Translations under genes and position numbers: made by a program | Notes under the pieces: model-generated | The model's database searches: none | What the model saw: only the letters and a program-made list of their open reading frames with translations | What the model was told of the DNA's origin: nothing | Shown: piece after piece, positions 1 through 8,616 of the stretch | Layout of the letters: every line of letters starts with the position of its first letter | Position numbering within the stretch: position 1 is the first letter of the stretch | From: Methanocella paludicola SANAE | Lineage (GTDB): Archaea; Halobacteriota; Methanocellia; Methanocellales; Methanocellaceae | NCBI RefSeq assembly: GCF_000011005.1 | Contig: NC_013665.1 | Location: 1,116,001-1,180,000 of the forward strand | Direction: 5' to 3' | DNA length: 64,000 nt

Positions 1-70
1 CTGAAGCTCGAAGGTGCCCTGTGACCGGCAGCCTTCTAATTTAATGTCCTGATACCGTTAAAAATGCCTG

Positions 71-98
71 TCTATATTTTTATATTTGTATATTTATA
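71..98 (+). promoter_or_regulatory. TATA-rich promoter
   Basis: A run of T/A ending in two TATA-like boxes lies directly before the lipoprotein gene. Transcription would begin about 25 bases downstream, near 110-120, which argues for the start codon at 119 rather than the upstream TTG at 86. Confidence 0.45.
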
Positions 99-118
99 CT
101 GGTATTGGGTGTCGTGAT

Positions 119-733
119 TTGAATCGTGCCTGTGCCGCCGTACTTCTGCTAATCGCCTGCGCTGTCGCCGTATCCGGCTGCTCGTCCCAGGCCCAGGACC
201 TGAGGAACACCACGCTAGGCGGCAATTTTTACAACTACGATAAAGTTCATCACTGGATGTATAACGTCACCATGATCGCCGGCGGAGCGACCTCCGCCTG
301 GAACATGACCGTCTACGTCAGGAACGACACCTTCGGAGGCGCCCCCGCGAGGTACATGCAGATACTCACCGAGGGGAATGGCATGAATATCACCTATGAC
401 GTCTGGAGCGACCCGAAGAACTACGGCGTACTGAAAATGCACGCAAAGGGCACCACGGGCGACTTCTTCCAGGACCGGGACGTCTCCAATCTGCAGATCG
501 GCACGCTCCCCGATGTGGGCCTGAGCTACTATTTCGTGCCCTTCTGGGCCATTAAGAACGGTACTGCTACTACGGCGAGCGGCAGTAAGATACCCGTGAC
601 CGTGTACTCCGCATCGGATAACAAAGGGCTGACGGTCACCTACTGGGTATGCCCGTATGTGCCAGTGCCCCTGCAGGTCGAGGTCTCTGACCCGAATGTC
701 CGGATAGTCGAGACGCTCGTGGGATATGAATAA
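119..733 (+). CDS. Putative secreted lipoprotein, function unknown
   Basis: I do not recognise the family. Read from TTG 119, the protein opens with Asn-Arg, a hydrophobic stretch of about 15 residues and a lipobox-like AVSGC with Cys at residue 21, so it is probably exported and lipid-anchored. The mature part (about 185 residues) is polar and beta-rich, with repeated Asn-x-Thr/Ser sites and many Tyr/Trp, as in extracellular archaeal proteins; no catalytic motif is visible. The reading frame also has a TTG at 86, but that lies inside the probable promoter, and GGGTG just before 119 can serve as ribosome site. The next gene converges on it, so it is probably monocistronic. Confidence 0.7.
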   Translation: MNRACAAVLLLIACAVAVSGCSSQAQDLRNTTLGGNFYNYDKVHHWMYNVTMIAGGATSAWNMTVYVRNDTFGGAPARYMQILTEGNGMNITYDVWSDPKNYGVLKMHAKGTTGDFFQDRDVSNLQIGTLPDVGLSYYFVPFWAIKNGTATTASGSKIPVTVYSASDNKGLTVTYWVCPYVPVPLQVEVSDPNVRIVETLVGYE

Positions 734-738
734 AATAT

Positions 739-1737
739 TTATAGGAACTCCCAGCGCTTAATGGACCTATCCCGGCTGCCCGTAAGTACGAAGCGCCCGT
801 CCGGGGACACGGCCACAGTATTGATCGTATCATCGTGGGCCCGTATGGTCTGGAGGCACTGCCCCGACTCGACGTCCCATATTTTCAGGAACTTATCGGC
901 GCCCGCAGAGACGGCGTATTTTCCATCGGGCGTAAAGGCTACGGCTTTCACATGGTCCATGTGGCCCTTTAATGTTTTTAAGCACTGGCCGGTCCCGATG
1001 TCCCAGTACTTTACCGTCATGTCGCCGCTTCCCGACAGCAGGCGGTCTCCATGGACGGCGATCGAATAAACGTAGCCCTCGTGGCCGTCGAAAGAGCGAA
1101 TGTACTTGCCGGTCCTGGCCTCGTTGAGAGCGATCGACTTATCCCAGCTTCCGGATACGGCCAGGTCACCGGCGAAGGCAACGCAGCTCACGACGTTATT
1201 ATGGCCGGTTATCTTCTGAATGGTATCGCCCGTCTCGAGGTCTATATACCTTACCGTCTTATCGCCGCAGCCCGCCAGCGCATAACGCCCGTCGGCCGAC
1301 ACTGCGACCGAGCGCACGTAAAAGTCGAAGCCGCGGATGATGTGCTTCCTGACGCCAGCCTTCAGGTCCCAGATCCGAAGCGTGTTATCCCAGCCGCCCG
1401 AGACCGCCGTTTCGCCTCCGGCAAAAGCCACGGCGCTGACCTCGTTGACGTGGCCCTCGAACGCATGAAGCTGAGCGCCCTTTTCCAGGTCCCAGAGGCG
1501 CACGACCATGTCGGTACCGCCTGACAAGGCCGCCTTACCGTCCGGCGAGACGGCGAGCGATAGTACCGGCCCCTCCTGGCCATGATAAGTCCGATAAAGG
1601 GCGACGACCTCTTTTTCGGGAGAAGTCCCGGCCTCTTTGCCGGTGAGAGGGCAATTCGTATCGTCAGTACAGTCACCAATGAAGCCGCATTCTTCGGGGG
1701 AGCATTTTTCATCCGGGTTGCCGTGCATAAGTATCAA
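739..1737 (-). CDS. WD40-repeat protein with Cys-rich N-terminus
   Basis: Seven WD40 repeats fill residues about 45-332, each with a hydrophobic strand, SPDG- or SGS-type turn and a Trp-Asp ending (RLWDLEKG, RIWDLKAG, YWDIGTG, KIWDVESG), giving one complete seven-bladed propeller. Blade 4 has lost its WD (ALNEARTG). The first 45 residues hold four cysteines (12, 17, 23, 29) in an acidic stretch, a possible metal site. No signal peptide is seen, so it is probably cytoplasmic and a protein-interaction scaffold; partners are unknown. It stands alone, convergent with the lipoprotein gene. An internal repeat makes the function unreadable from sequence, but the fold is certain. Confidence 0.88.
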   Translation of the reverse strand: MILMHGNPDEKCSPEECGFIGDCTDDTNCPLTGKEAGTSPEKEVVALYRTYHGQEGPVLSLAVSPDGKAALSGGTDMVVRLWDLEKGAQLHAFEGHVNEVSAVAFAGGETAVSGGWDNTLRIWDLKAGVRKHIIRGFDFYVRSVAVSADGRYALAGCGDKTVRYIDLETGDTIQKITGHNNVVSCVAFAGDLAVSGSWDKSIALNEARTGKYIRSFDGHEGYVYSIAVHGDRLLSGSGDMTVKYWDIGTGQCLKTLKGHMDHVKAVAFTPDGKYAVSAGADKFLKIWDVESGQCLQTIRAHDDTINTVAVSPDGRFVLTGSRDRSIKRWEFL

Positions 1738-1820
1738 TTCATTTTTATTTTACAACCTTAAATACTTCAGCATGGGTAAGCAGCATAGCCTTTTATAGGG
1801 TAAAGCCGATTTTTCCTATT

Positions 1821-2003
1821 ATGCCAGTGATCGACGTATACATGTGGGCCGGCCGAACGCCGGAGCAGAAGAAAAATATCATAAAGGGCATCACCGACGT
1901 CTTCGTCAAGGACGGCGTGCCCGCCGGCGCTGTCACCGTCATACTCCACGATATTCCGAAGGAGGACTGGGGTACGGCCGGAAAGTCTGCCGACGAGGCT
2001 TAA
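1821..2003 (+). CDS. 4-oxalocrotonate tautomerase-like small protein
   Basis: A 60-residue protein beginning Met-Pro, the mark of the tautomerase superfamily in which Pro becomes the N-terminal catalytic base after Met removal. The pattern PVIDVYMW...[15 protein letters not shown] is the usual beta-strand, then helix, of 4-OT monomers, and the length is typical. Family members act as hexamers on enol/keto substrates; the substrate here cannot be told. It ends one base before the exonuclease III gene starts, so both are likely co-transcribed. Confidence 0.8.
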   Translation: MPVIDVYMWAGRTPEQKKNIIKGITDVFVKDGVPAGAVTVILHDIPKEDWGTAGKSADEA

Positions 2004-2004
2004 C

Positions 2005-2772
2005 ATGCGGATGCTTTGCTGGAATGTGAACGGCCTGCGGGCCGTGCTTAAGAAGGGATTCGTTGACTGGCTTCGCAGGGAGGATGCGGACATCGTCTGT
2101 ATCCAGGAAACGAAGGCTGCCGCAGAGCAGATGCCGCCTGAGGTCACCGGGATACCCGGTTATCATTTTTACAGCACGTCACCTCTCGAAAAGAAGGGCT
2201 ATAGCGGCGTCGCCCTGTTCACTAAGGAGGAGCCGAAGAGCGTCAGCTACGGCTTCGGCATCGAAAAGTACGACATCGAAGGCCGCACCATCATCGCCGA
2301 CTATGGTAAGTTCGTGCTGCTGAGCATTTATTTCCCGAACGGCAAGATGTCTCAGGAGCGGCTGGACTATAAGATGGGATTCTATGACGCCTTCCTTGAC
2401 TATGTGGATAAGCTGAAAGCAGAGGGAAGGAAAGTCGTCGTTTGCGGCGACGTGAACACGGCCCATACGGAGCTGGACATCGCACGCCCAAAGGAGAACT
2501 CGAAAAAATCCGGGTTCTTACCGATGGAGCGGGAGTGGATGGACAAGTTCGAGGCGCACGGCTTTATCGACACCTTCCGGGTTTTCGAGAAGGCCGGCGG
2601 CCACTACACCTACTGGGACACCTTTACGAAAGCCAGGGAACGGAACGTCGGGTGGCGCATCGACTATTTCTATGTGAGCGATAACCTCAAAAAGAACTTG
2701 AAGGGTGCCTTCATCGAGCCGGACGTCATGGGTTCCGACCACTGCCCGGTGGGCATCGACCTGAAAATATAG
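2005..2772 (+). CDS. xth: Exodeoxyribonuclease III (AP endonuclease family)
   Basis: The 255-residue protein belongs to the exonuclease III/APE1 family of Mg-dependent phosphodiesterases that cut DNA at abasic sites and digest 3' ends in base excision repair. Visible landmarks are the N-terminal [13 protein letters not shown], the metal-ligand Glu in [18 protein letters not shown], the GDVNTAH loop with catalytic Asp/Asn, WRIDYFYVS, and the C-terminal GSDHCPVGI with catalytic Asp-His. Length matches the family. The start ATG follows the tautomerase stop by one base. All catalytic motifs look intact. Confidence 0.95.
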   Translation: MRMLCWNVNGLRAVLKKGFVDWLRREDADIVCIQETKAAAEQMPPEVTGIPGYHFYSTSPLEKKGYSGVALFTKEEPKSVSYGFGIEKYDIEGRTIIADYGKFVLLSIYFPNGKMSQERLDYKMGFYDAFLDYVDKLKAEGRKVVVCGDVNTAHTELDIARPKENSKKSGFLPMEREWMDKFEAHGFIDTFRVFEKAGGHYTYWDTFTKARERNVGWRIDYFYVSDNLKKNLKGAFIEPDVMGSDHCPVGIDLKI

Positions 2773-2921
2773 GCTTACCAGTAGCGCTTGCCCTGCACGA
2801 ACACTTCAATACCTTTTTGCAGGAGGGGTTATATAACTGGCCATAGTGCGGCCTGATACTTATCTCGGGGCACAGAAAGAGTCATAAATGAGTACAAACT
2901 AATACAAAACAGGTCATCGCT

Positions 2922-3164
2922 ATGGAAATCACTCAAATGCTGGCGTTCGCGGTCATCGCGGCTGAGCTCATACTGATCCTCATCTCGATATACCTTTATA
3001 ACTCTTACAAGCTCCGGATCTTCTATTTCCTGACGTGGGGCTTCGGGGCGCTTCTCCTGGCCTGTATCCTCCAGGCGTTCGTGCTCAACGCGGACATCTA
3101 CTCGAGTATCCTGAACATAGCGGCGGCCTTGTTTTTCATCACCAGCGCGCTTACGGCGGTATAG
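2922..3164 (+). CDS. Small three-span membrane protein
   Basis: An 80-residue protein made almost wholly of three hydrophobic segments (about 5-26, 32-52 and 58-78) with short polar turns. No family is recognised. A TATA-like stretch (ttatataact) lies near 2829. It ends three bases before the next gene, so the two are probably translated together, and it may act with the product of that gene. No signal cleavage site is apparent. Confidence 0.65.
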   Translation: MEITQMLAFAVIAAELILILISIYLYNSYKLRIFYFLTWGFGALLLACILQAFVLNADIYSSILNIAAALFFITSALTAV

Positions 3165-3167
3165 GCC

Positions 3168-4223
3168 ATGCTCCTGCCATCGGATAAGCCTCTCTTCGAG
3201 AACGTAAGCTCAAACGAGTACTATGCTCGGGCCGGGAAGCTTAAGGACGAAGGTGTGGACGGCATTGTCCATTTCGTCTTCCCCGACTTTGAGGAGGCCA
3301 TCGTATTTTCGGGAGGCAGGCCGATCACGGGCATCCATGAGGCGAAACGCTGGCTCACTATCGGCGACGCGATGGTCGAGGCCGTCGAGAACAAGGCCAT
3401 TACTGTGCCGGGAAAGATGTCGGCATACCGGCTGGACCCGGCGCTGGTCCAGGTCTTTGCCCATAAGGATCTTAAGAACATGGTCGAGACGACGCTCGGG
3501 AAATACCTTACCCCCGCGCTGCTCATCGGCTACCTGGAGGGCGAGGGGAGCACCAGTATCCTAAAACTTAACGATGATAAGGCGACGGCCTACGTGTTCA
3601 TTAATAATGGCAAGAGGGCAGGAGCTGCTTACGTGTCGCCGGAAGGCCGCTCTAACGGCGAAAGTGCTGTCAAGGACATGGCCCGGTTCAAGGAGAATAC
3701 GTCCGCCGCGATATACTTCCTCGAGAGTGTCGTAAAGCCGAAGGCTGAAAAGCCCGCAGTAGAGCCTGTTGCGCCTCCTGCGCCAGCGGCTGCCCCGGCG
3801 CCAGTCACAGCCCCGGTGTCGTCCAAAGCGCCCGAAGAAAAGCCAGAACCGGCGAAAGCTGCACCCGGCAAAGTCAAGCCCGTACTGGCAAAGCCACAGC
3901 CCGTCCCGCCAGTCCAGAAGCGCCAGGGCATCAGGCTATCGGTGGCAATGAGCGCGGACGAAACACCAGCGCTCAGGCACCGCTCCCGCCAGCAGGTGCT
4001 GGAAACGCTCGAGGAAGGCGACGTCGCCTGGGTGGACAGGAAGACGCTCGCGTCGCTCCAGACCTTACATGCCAGCCTCGTCCTGCCCGACGGGCGGGAA
4101 TACCACGTCACCCTGAAAGAGGCGCCCATCGAGCCCGTGGAAAACCGCTATATCATCCTGCCCAGGAAACTCAGGTCAAAACTGTCTCTCGACAGGGGCA
4201 TGACCATCGAAGTCAAAGAATAG
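3168..4223 (+). CDS. Hypothetical protein with Ala/Pro-rich linker (DUF2226/DUF4388-like N-domain)
   Basis: A 351-residue soluble protein in three parts. Residues 1-190 form a globular alpha/beta domain that recalls archaeal DUF2226 or DUF4388-type domains found in signalling proteins; this is resemblance, not a firm match. Residues about 190-250 are a low-complexity linker of Pro, Ala, Lys and Glu. Residues 255-351 are a second folded domain, basic and beta-rich. It directly follows a small membrane protein, so it may be the cytoplasmic partner of a membrane complex. No catalytic motif is seen. A short T-run right after the stop may end the transcript. Confidence 0.6.
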   Translation: MLLPSDKPLFENVSSNEYYARAGKLKDEGVDGIVHFVFPDFEEAIVFSGGRPITGIHEAKRWLTIGDAMVEAVENKAITVPGKMSAYRLDPALVQVFAHKDLKNMVETTLGKYLTPALLIGYLEGEGSTSILKLNDDKATAYVFINNGKRAGAAYVSPEGRSNGESAVKDMARFKENTSAAIYFLESVVKPKAEKPAVEPVAPPAPAAAPAPVTAPVSSKAPEEKPEPAKAAPGKVKPVLAKPQPVPPVQKRQGIRLSVAMSADETPALRHRSRQQVLETLEEGDVAWVDRKTLASLQTLHASLVLPDGREYHVTLKEAPIEPVENRYIILPRKLRSKLSLDRGMTIEVKE

Positions 4224-4279
4224 CCTTTTTTTAGCAGGCGCATGGGGAAAAATTAAAAACGTATAGCCGCCATTACACT

Positions 4280-5266
4280 TTGGTGATTATTCTGGCTAAC
4301 AATTATAAGGACATTAGCATCAATGATCGCGCTTATGAGATCGTCGGCGAAATGATCGACTACCCCGAGGACTTCAAGGTAGATATCCACACCCTGGGGA
4401 ACGACTCGATCGTCATCGACTGCGGCGTCAACACGAAGGGCGGCTATGAGGCCGGCCTGGCGTTCACCAACGTCTGCATGGGCGGGCTCGCGGTGCCCGC
4501 TATCACGCACAAGAAGCTCAAGCACGAGATCTTTTACCCGTTCATAGAAGTATACACCGATTACCCGACGCTGGCCTGCCTCGCGGCCCAGAAGGCCGGC
4601 TGGAGGGTCAACCAGGAAGGCTTCTTCGCAATGGGCAGCGGCCCGGCCCGTGCGCTGGCTCTCAAGCCGAAGCACACCTACGAGGTCATCGAGTACGAGG
4701 ACGAAAGCGACTTCGCCGTCATCGCTCTGGAGGCCAGCACGCTCCCCAACGAGAAGGTCATGGACTACGTCGCCAGCGAGTGCGGCGTTGAAGCGTCTAA
4801 CACCGTCGCGATCGTTGCCCCCACCAACAGCCCCGTGGGCTCCGTCCAGATCGCCGGCCGCGTCGTCGAGATGGCCATCTACAAGCTGAATGAGATGGGC
4901 TTCGACACCCGGCACATCGTCAGCGCCTACGGCAGCGCCCCGATCCCGCCGGTCAAGAAGGACTCTGCGGTCGCCATGGGCACCACCAACGACGCCTCGA
5001 TCTACCACGGTACCGTCACCCTTATCGTGGACGGCGGCAACATCAAGGACTTTGTCCCGAAGCTGCCCTCGTCGACGTCAAGTAGCTATGGCAGGCCGTT
5101 CTATACCGTGTTCAAAGAGGCCAAGTTCGACTTCTATAAGATCGATACGTCTATCTTCGCCCCCGCCGAGGTCGTCGTCAATGATATCTCCACGGGCGAG
5201 ACGTACATCGCCGGCAAGGTTGACGCCGACGTTCTCATGGAATCGTTCGGCTTTAAGAAGATATAA
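4280..5266 (+). CDS. mch: Methenyltetrahydromethanopterin cyclohydrolase
   Basis: This enzyme interconverts 5-formyl-H4MPT and 5,10-methenyl-H4MPT in the C1 branch of methanogenesis. The 328-residue length and conserved blocks (INDRAYEIVGEMID, DCGVNTKGGYEAGL, CMGGLAVP, GSGPARAL, APTNSPVGSVQIAGR, YGSAPIPPV, ASIYHGTV) fit Mch along its full length. The open frame starts with TTG at 4280, followed at once by GTG; a TATA-like element near 4250-4266 leaves almost no leader, so translation may be leaderless. A strong hairpin follows the stop. The H4MPT biosynthesis gene mptA comes next on the same strand but has its own promoter. Confidence 0.96.
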   Translation: MVIILANNYKDISINDRAYEIVGEMIDYPEDFKVDIHTLGNDSIVIDCGVNTKGGYEAGLAFTNVCMGGLAVPAITHKKLKHEIFYPFIEVYTDYPTLACLAAQKAGWRVNQEGFFAMGSGPARALALKPKHTYEVIEYEDESDFAVIALEASTLPNEKVMDYVASECGVEASNTVAIVAPTNSPVGSVQIAGRVVEMAIYKLNEMGFDTRHIVSAYGSAPIPPVKKDSAVAMGTTNDASIYHGTVTLIVDGGNIKDFVPKLPSSTSSSYGRPFYTVFKEAKFDFYKIDTSIFAPAEVVVNDISTGETYIAGKVDADVLMESFGFKKI

Positions 5267-5270
5267 GGCA

Positions 5271-5304
5271 TAGAACCCCCACATTTGGGGGCTCTATATA
5301 TTTT
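5271..5304 (+). terminator. Hairpin terminator after mch
   Basis: Arms at 5271-5280 and 5287-5296 (tagaaccccc and gggggctcta) pair with one mismatch around a six-base loop and are followed by a T-rich run. This looks like an intrinsic terminator separating mch from mptA. Confidence 0.7.
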
Positions 5305-5385
5305 ACTTCTCTTTTCCCTATGCCCAAAAAGTATTAAAACGTATAAATTGCATGAATATTCAACATTCACACAAGTGATACTATC

Positions 5386-6318
5386 ATGATATTACCCGAT
5401 GTTCAGGCCTCTAAATCGGAAGTGGCCATAAACCTCTCCCGCGTAGGCGTCACGAACGTGAAAAAGCTTGTCAAGGTCGCGCGGCAGAACAAGCGCCCGG
5501 TCATTCTCATTTCGACGTTCAACATGTACGTCGACCTGCCTTCTGACCGCAGGGGCGCCAACCTCTCCAGGAATTTCGAGGTCATCGACGAAGTCCTCGA
5601 AGAGAGCGTCAAGTCCGCAGTCTTCGACATCGAAGACCTCTGCGGCGAGGTCGCCCGCCGTTTACTCAACAGGCACGAGTACGCTACCCGCTCCGAAGTC
5701 CACATGGACAGCGAGCTCATCGTCAAGCGCAGGACCCCCAAGACCGAGGTCATGTCCCAGAAGGTCGTCAAGGTATTTGCCAGGGCCGTCGCCGAGCGGA
5801 ACGACATCATCAAGGTAAAGAAGGTCATCGGCGCCGAGGTCGTCGGCATCACCGCGTGCCCGTGCGCACAGGAATTAATGAAGACCAGGGCCGAGGCCGA
5901 GCTGCAAAACCTGGGCATCGAGCAGGTGAAGATCAACACGTTCCTTGACCGCATCCCCATGGCCACGCACAACCAGCGCGGCCGCGGCACGATCACGATC
6001 GAGTTCACCGGCGACTATAACGCACCGCTGGACACCATCATCGACATCATCGAGCGGTCCATGAGCACCACGAGCTTCGAGCTCCTCAAGAGGCCCGACG
6101 AAATGGAAGTCGTCACCAACGCCCACGAGAACCCCAAGTTCGTCGAGGATTGCGTGCGCGACATGGCAAAGAACGTGCTTACCTCATTCCCGGAACTGCC
6201 GGAAGATGCCATCATTACGTTAAAGCAGGTCAACGAGGAGAGCATTCACCAGCACAACGCCTTTGCCGAGCTTAAGACCACGATGGCCCGCCTGCGGGAA
6301 GAGATCAAGGCCCACTAA
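5386..6318 (+). CDS. mptA: GTP cyclohydrolase MptA (archaeal, methanopterin pathway)
   Basis: A 310-residue member of the FolE2/MptA family (COG1469). MptA is the Fe(II)-dependent enzyme that opens GTP to 7,8-dihydroneopterin 2',3'-cyclic phosphate, the first step of tetrahydromethanopterin synthesis. Supporting features are the N-terminal LPDVQASKSEVAINLSRVGV, the CPCAQ motif in the middle, and the ATHNQRGRGTI block, with expected length. A TATA-like box (cgtataaatt) lies about 45 bases before the ATG. Adjacency to mch places cofactor synthesis beside cofactor use. A folate-type GTP cyclohydrolase is the alternative, less likely in a methanogen. Confidence 0.93.
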   Translation: MILPDVQASKSEVAINLSRVGVTNVKKLVKVARQNKRPVILISTFNMYVDLPSDRRGANLSRNFEVIDEVLEESVKSAVFDIEDLCGEVARRLLNRHEYATRSEVHMDSELIVKRRTPKTEVMSQKVVKVFARAVAERNDIIKVKKVIGAEVVGITACPCAQELMKTRAEAELQNLGIEQVKINTFLDRIPMATHNQRGRGTITIEFTGDYNAPLDTIIDIIERSMSTTSFELLKRPDEMEVVTNAHENPKFVEDCVRDMAKNVLTSFPELPEDAIITLKQVNEESIHQHNAFAELKTTMARLREEIKAH

Positions 6319-6384
6319 AACCCTATCTCTTCATCGATGATGAGAAAAGGTTTATCTCTATTACCTCAGTACTGAGTATATACC

Positions 6385-6390
6385 GGAGGT
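6385..6390 (+). promoter_or_regulatory. Ribosome binding site pointing to an ATT start
   Basis: A perfect GGAGGT stands seven bases before ATT 6398. No ATG, GTG or TTG in the frame lies at a suitable distance, and the next in-frame ATG (6455) would cut away the basic end and most of the signal peptide. Confidence 0.5.
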
Positions 6391-6397
6391 ACAGGGT

Positions 6398-7066
6398 ATT
6401 ACATCAATATCGATAGGCAAGTCCGTTTTTATCCTGCTCGCAGGCTTTATTGTCATGGCAGGGCTGGCGCAGGCCCAGACCTCGCCCTTCGCGCCCAACG
6501 GCATCGTGTTCGTGGACAACACGAGCACGCTCTCCACGGGCACGGCTCAGAACATCACCGTCCAGATACTTTACGAAGGCGGGCCGCTCAAGTCCGAGGG
6601 CGTCCGCGTGTATATCCTGTCGAACGATACCTCTATCGTCCCCGCCGAGATGGGCACTTATGTCCTTACTGACCCGAACGGTATCGCGACCTATACTGTC
6701 ACTGCCGGTAAGGCCGGTAACGTGAAGCTGACTATATCGGCCGGTAGCGCGACAAGCGGTGTCTCGACCGAACGGGTCTTCCAGGTGACGTCCGGCCCTG
6801 TAGCGACTCCTACCGCGACGGTCACTGCAACTCCATCTCCTTCGGCGACAGCTGAACCCACTGCAACGCCTACAGCAACACCGACTGTGGAGCCCACCGT
6901 GACTCCCACGGTAGAGCCAACTCCTACGCCGACCGCCGTGCCGACGGCTACACCTGAGCCGGGGACTAGCGAAGCGCAGGCCACCGGCATCATCGTAACG
7001 GGCATCGTGCTAGCCATCGTTATCCTGCTGATCGTCGGCGTAGCTCAACAGCTTAGAAAGAAATAG
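6398..7066 (+). CDS. Secreted Ig-like surface protein with Thr/Pro stalk and C-terminal anchor
   Basis: Read from ATT 6398, the protein has a classical signal peptide (Lys, then VFILLAGFIVMAGLAQA). A single beta-sandwich domain of about 95 residues, resembling bacterial Ig-like/invasin domains, follows. Then come about 55 residues made almost entirely of Thr, Pro, Ala, Val and Glu (TPTATPTVEP-type repeats), a transmembrane helix and an Arg-Lys-Lys tail. This is the layout of an archaeal envelope protein raised on a glycosylatable stalk. It lacks the PGF motif of archaeosortase substrates although artA lies nearby. An ATG at 6455 is the conventional alternative start but would remove the positive N-terminus. 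Confidence 0.75.
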   Translation: MTSISIGKSVFILLAGFIVMAGLAQAQTSPFAPNGIVFVDNTSTLSTGTAQNITVQILYEGGPLKSEGVRVYILSNDTSIVPAEMGTYVLTDPNGIATYTVTAGKAGNVKLTISAGSATSGVSTERVFQVTSGPVATPTATVTATPSPSATAEPTATPTATPTVEPTVTPTVEPTPTPTAVPTATPEPGTSEAQATGIIVTGIVLAIVILLIVGVAQQLRKK

Positions 7067-7145
7067 GGGCCGAATAAGCTCCATTTCTTTATAGTAAATT
7101 ATATCTTTTAAGTCGCTATCATCCATTTAATCCGAGGTTTCATTC

Positions 7146-7946
7146 ATGGCCAAAACTACATATGCGTCACTATTGTCCGAAGTCAGGGCAAAAAGGCCGC
7201 TCGTGCATCACATTACCAATTATGTTACCGTCAACGACTGCGCCAACGCAACCATATGCATCGGCGCCTCGCCGGTCATGGCACACGCCGGCGACGAAGT
7301 CGCCGAGATGGTCTCTATGGCGGGCGCCCTTGTACTGAACATCGGCACGCTGGACGACATTCAGGTCGGCGCCATGCTCCGGGCGGGGGTTAAAGCCAAC
7401 GATATCGGCGTCCCCATCATTCTCGACCCGGTGGGTGCCGGGGCGACCAGGCTACGGACTTATAGCGCGCAGCGCCTCCTGCACGACCTGGATATCGCCG
7501 TGCTCAAGGGCAATGTGGCCGAGATCGCCACGCTGGCAGGCGCCGGGGGCGAGATCAAGGGCGTCGACTCTCAAGGCATGAGCGGAGAGCCGCTTGCCGT
7601 GGCGAAGAAGTTCGCAAAAGATATGGGGATCATCGTGGCCGTCAGCGGGCCTACAGATATAGTCACTGATGGAGATAAGGCATTGCTGGTGGATAACGGC
7701 CACCCGCTGATGGGCCGGGTCTCAGGTACTGGCTGCATGGCCGCATCCCTCGCCGGAGCCTTCACGGCCGTCTCTAAAGACTATTTATCCGCTACAGCTG
7801 CGGCGTTCGCCTCGTTCGGGCTGGCCGGCGAGAGAGCGGCTCCGCAATCCCGGGGCCCGGCATCCTTCAAGGTCGCCCTGCTGGACGAGCTTTATCGCCT
7901 GACGCCCGAAGAGCTCGAAAAGGGCGCACGGGTACGGGAAGCATGA
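7146..7946 (+). CDS. thiM: Hydroxyethylthiazole kinase
   Basis: ThiM phosphorylates 4-methyl-5-(2-hydroxyethyl)thiazole in thiamine salvage. The 266-residue protein shows the family blocks: PLVHHITNYVTVNDCAN at the N-terminus, GASPVMAHA, LDPVGAGATRLR, LKGNVAEI, and the C-terminal SGTGCMAASLAGA loop that binds ATP and carries the catalytic Cys. It overlaps thiE by four bases, so the two are translationally coupled; the pair supplies thiamine phosphate from salvaged thiazole. No TPP riboswitch was recognised in the short leader. Confidence 0.96.
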   Translation: MAKTTYASLLSEVRAKRPLVHHITNYVTVNDCANATICIGASPVMAHAGDEVAEMVSMAGALVLNIGTLDDIQVGAMLRAGVKANDIGVPIILDPVGAGATRLRTYSAQRLLHDLDIAVLKGNVAEIATLAGAGGEIKGVDSQGMSGEPLAVAKKFAKDMGIIVAVSGPTDIVTDGDKALLVDNGHPLMGRVSGTGCMAASLAGAFTAVSKDYLSATAAAFASFGLAGERAAPQSRGPASFKVALLDELYRLTPEELEKGARVREA

Positions 7947-8590
7947 CCGCATACGACCTTTACGTCATAACCGATGAGGGCCTGTCGAAGGGCCTGACCC
8001 ACGTTGAGATCGCCAGGAGAGCCATCGCCGGTGGTGCAGATGTCATCCAGCTCAGGGATAAGAGCATGAGCGGCGAGGAGCTAATGGAATGTGCAGTCCA
8101 GATCCGCACTCTGACGAAAGAGGCAGGTGTGCTGTTCATCGTCAATGACAGGCTCGACATCGCTATCGCTTCAAAGGCCGACGGCGTCCACCTGGGCCAG
8201 GAAGATATTCCGGTGAAGCTTGCCCGGCCTCTGGCGCCTCCGGGCTTCATCATCGGAGTATCGGCGGGCACGCTCGAGGAGGCCTTGCAGGCTGAGCGGG
8301 ACGGCGCCGATTATATCGGGCTCGGCCCCATCTGCCACACCGGCTCAAAGAAAGACGCCGGCCCCGTGTGCGGTTTCGGCCTGATCACCGGGGTAAAAAA
8401 ACACGTATCGATCCCTGTAATAGTCATCGGCGGTATCGGCCCGGACAACGCAAAAGAATCCATCTCCGCTGGTGCGGACGGATTAGCCGTCATATCGGCC
8501 GTGGTCAGCCAGGACGACGTGACCGGCGCCGCAAAACACCTCAAAGCCCTCATCAAAGAGGCGAAGCGCCAAAAAGTCTATGAAGGCTAA
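7943..8590 (+). CDS. thiE: Thiamine phosphate synthase
   Basis: ThiE joins hydroxymethylpyrimidine diphosphate to thiazole phosphate to give thiamine phosphate. The 215-residue TIM barrel carries VIQLRDKSM, IVNDRLDIAIASKADGVHLGQEDI (Asp and Lys at the active site), GVSAGTLEEA, DYIGLGPI with the downstream Gly-Thr/Ser phosphate loops, and a final phosphate loop at IGGIGPDNA. It begins inside the end of thiM (ATGA overlap). Length is normal and nothing appears missing. Confidence 0.96.
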   Translation: MTAYDLYVITDEGLSKGLTHVEIARRAIAGGADVIQLRDKSMSGEELMECAVQIRTLTKEAGVLFIVNDRLDIAIASKADGVHLGQEDIPVKLARPLAPPGFIIGVSAGTLEEALQAERDGADYIGLGPICHTGSKKDAGPVCGFGLITGVKKHVSIPVIVIGGIGPDNAKESISAGADGLAVISAVVSQDDVTGAAKHLKALIKEAKRQKVYEG

Positions 8591-8616
8591 AGACCTAATC
8601 AGGGGTGGTCATCTCG

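Noticed and set aside
3629-4129. 166-residue minus-strand frame opposite the DUF2226-like gene
   Set aside because: Antisense shadow of the Ala/Pro linker; the plus frame is in an operon with proper spacing.
6820-6960. Tandem repeat that might be CRISPR-like or regulatory
   Set aside because: It is codon repetition for Thr-Pro units inside the surface-protein gene.
7067-7145. TPP riboswitch before thiM
   Set aside because: The leader is too short and lacks the conserved CUGAGA-type core.
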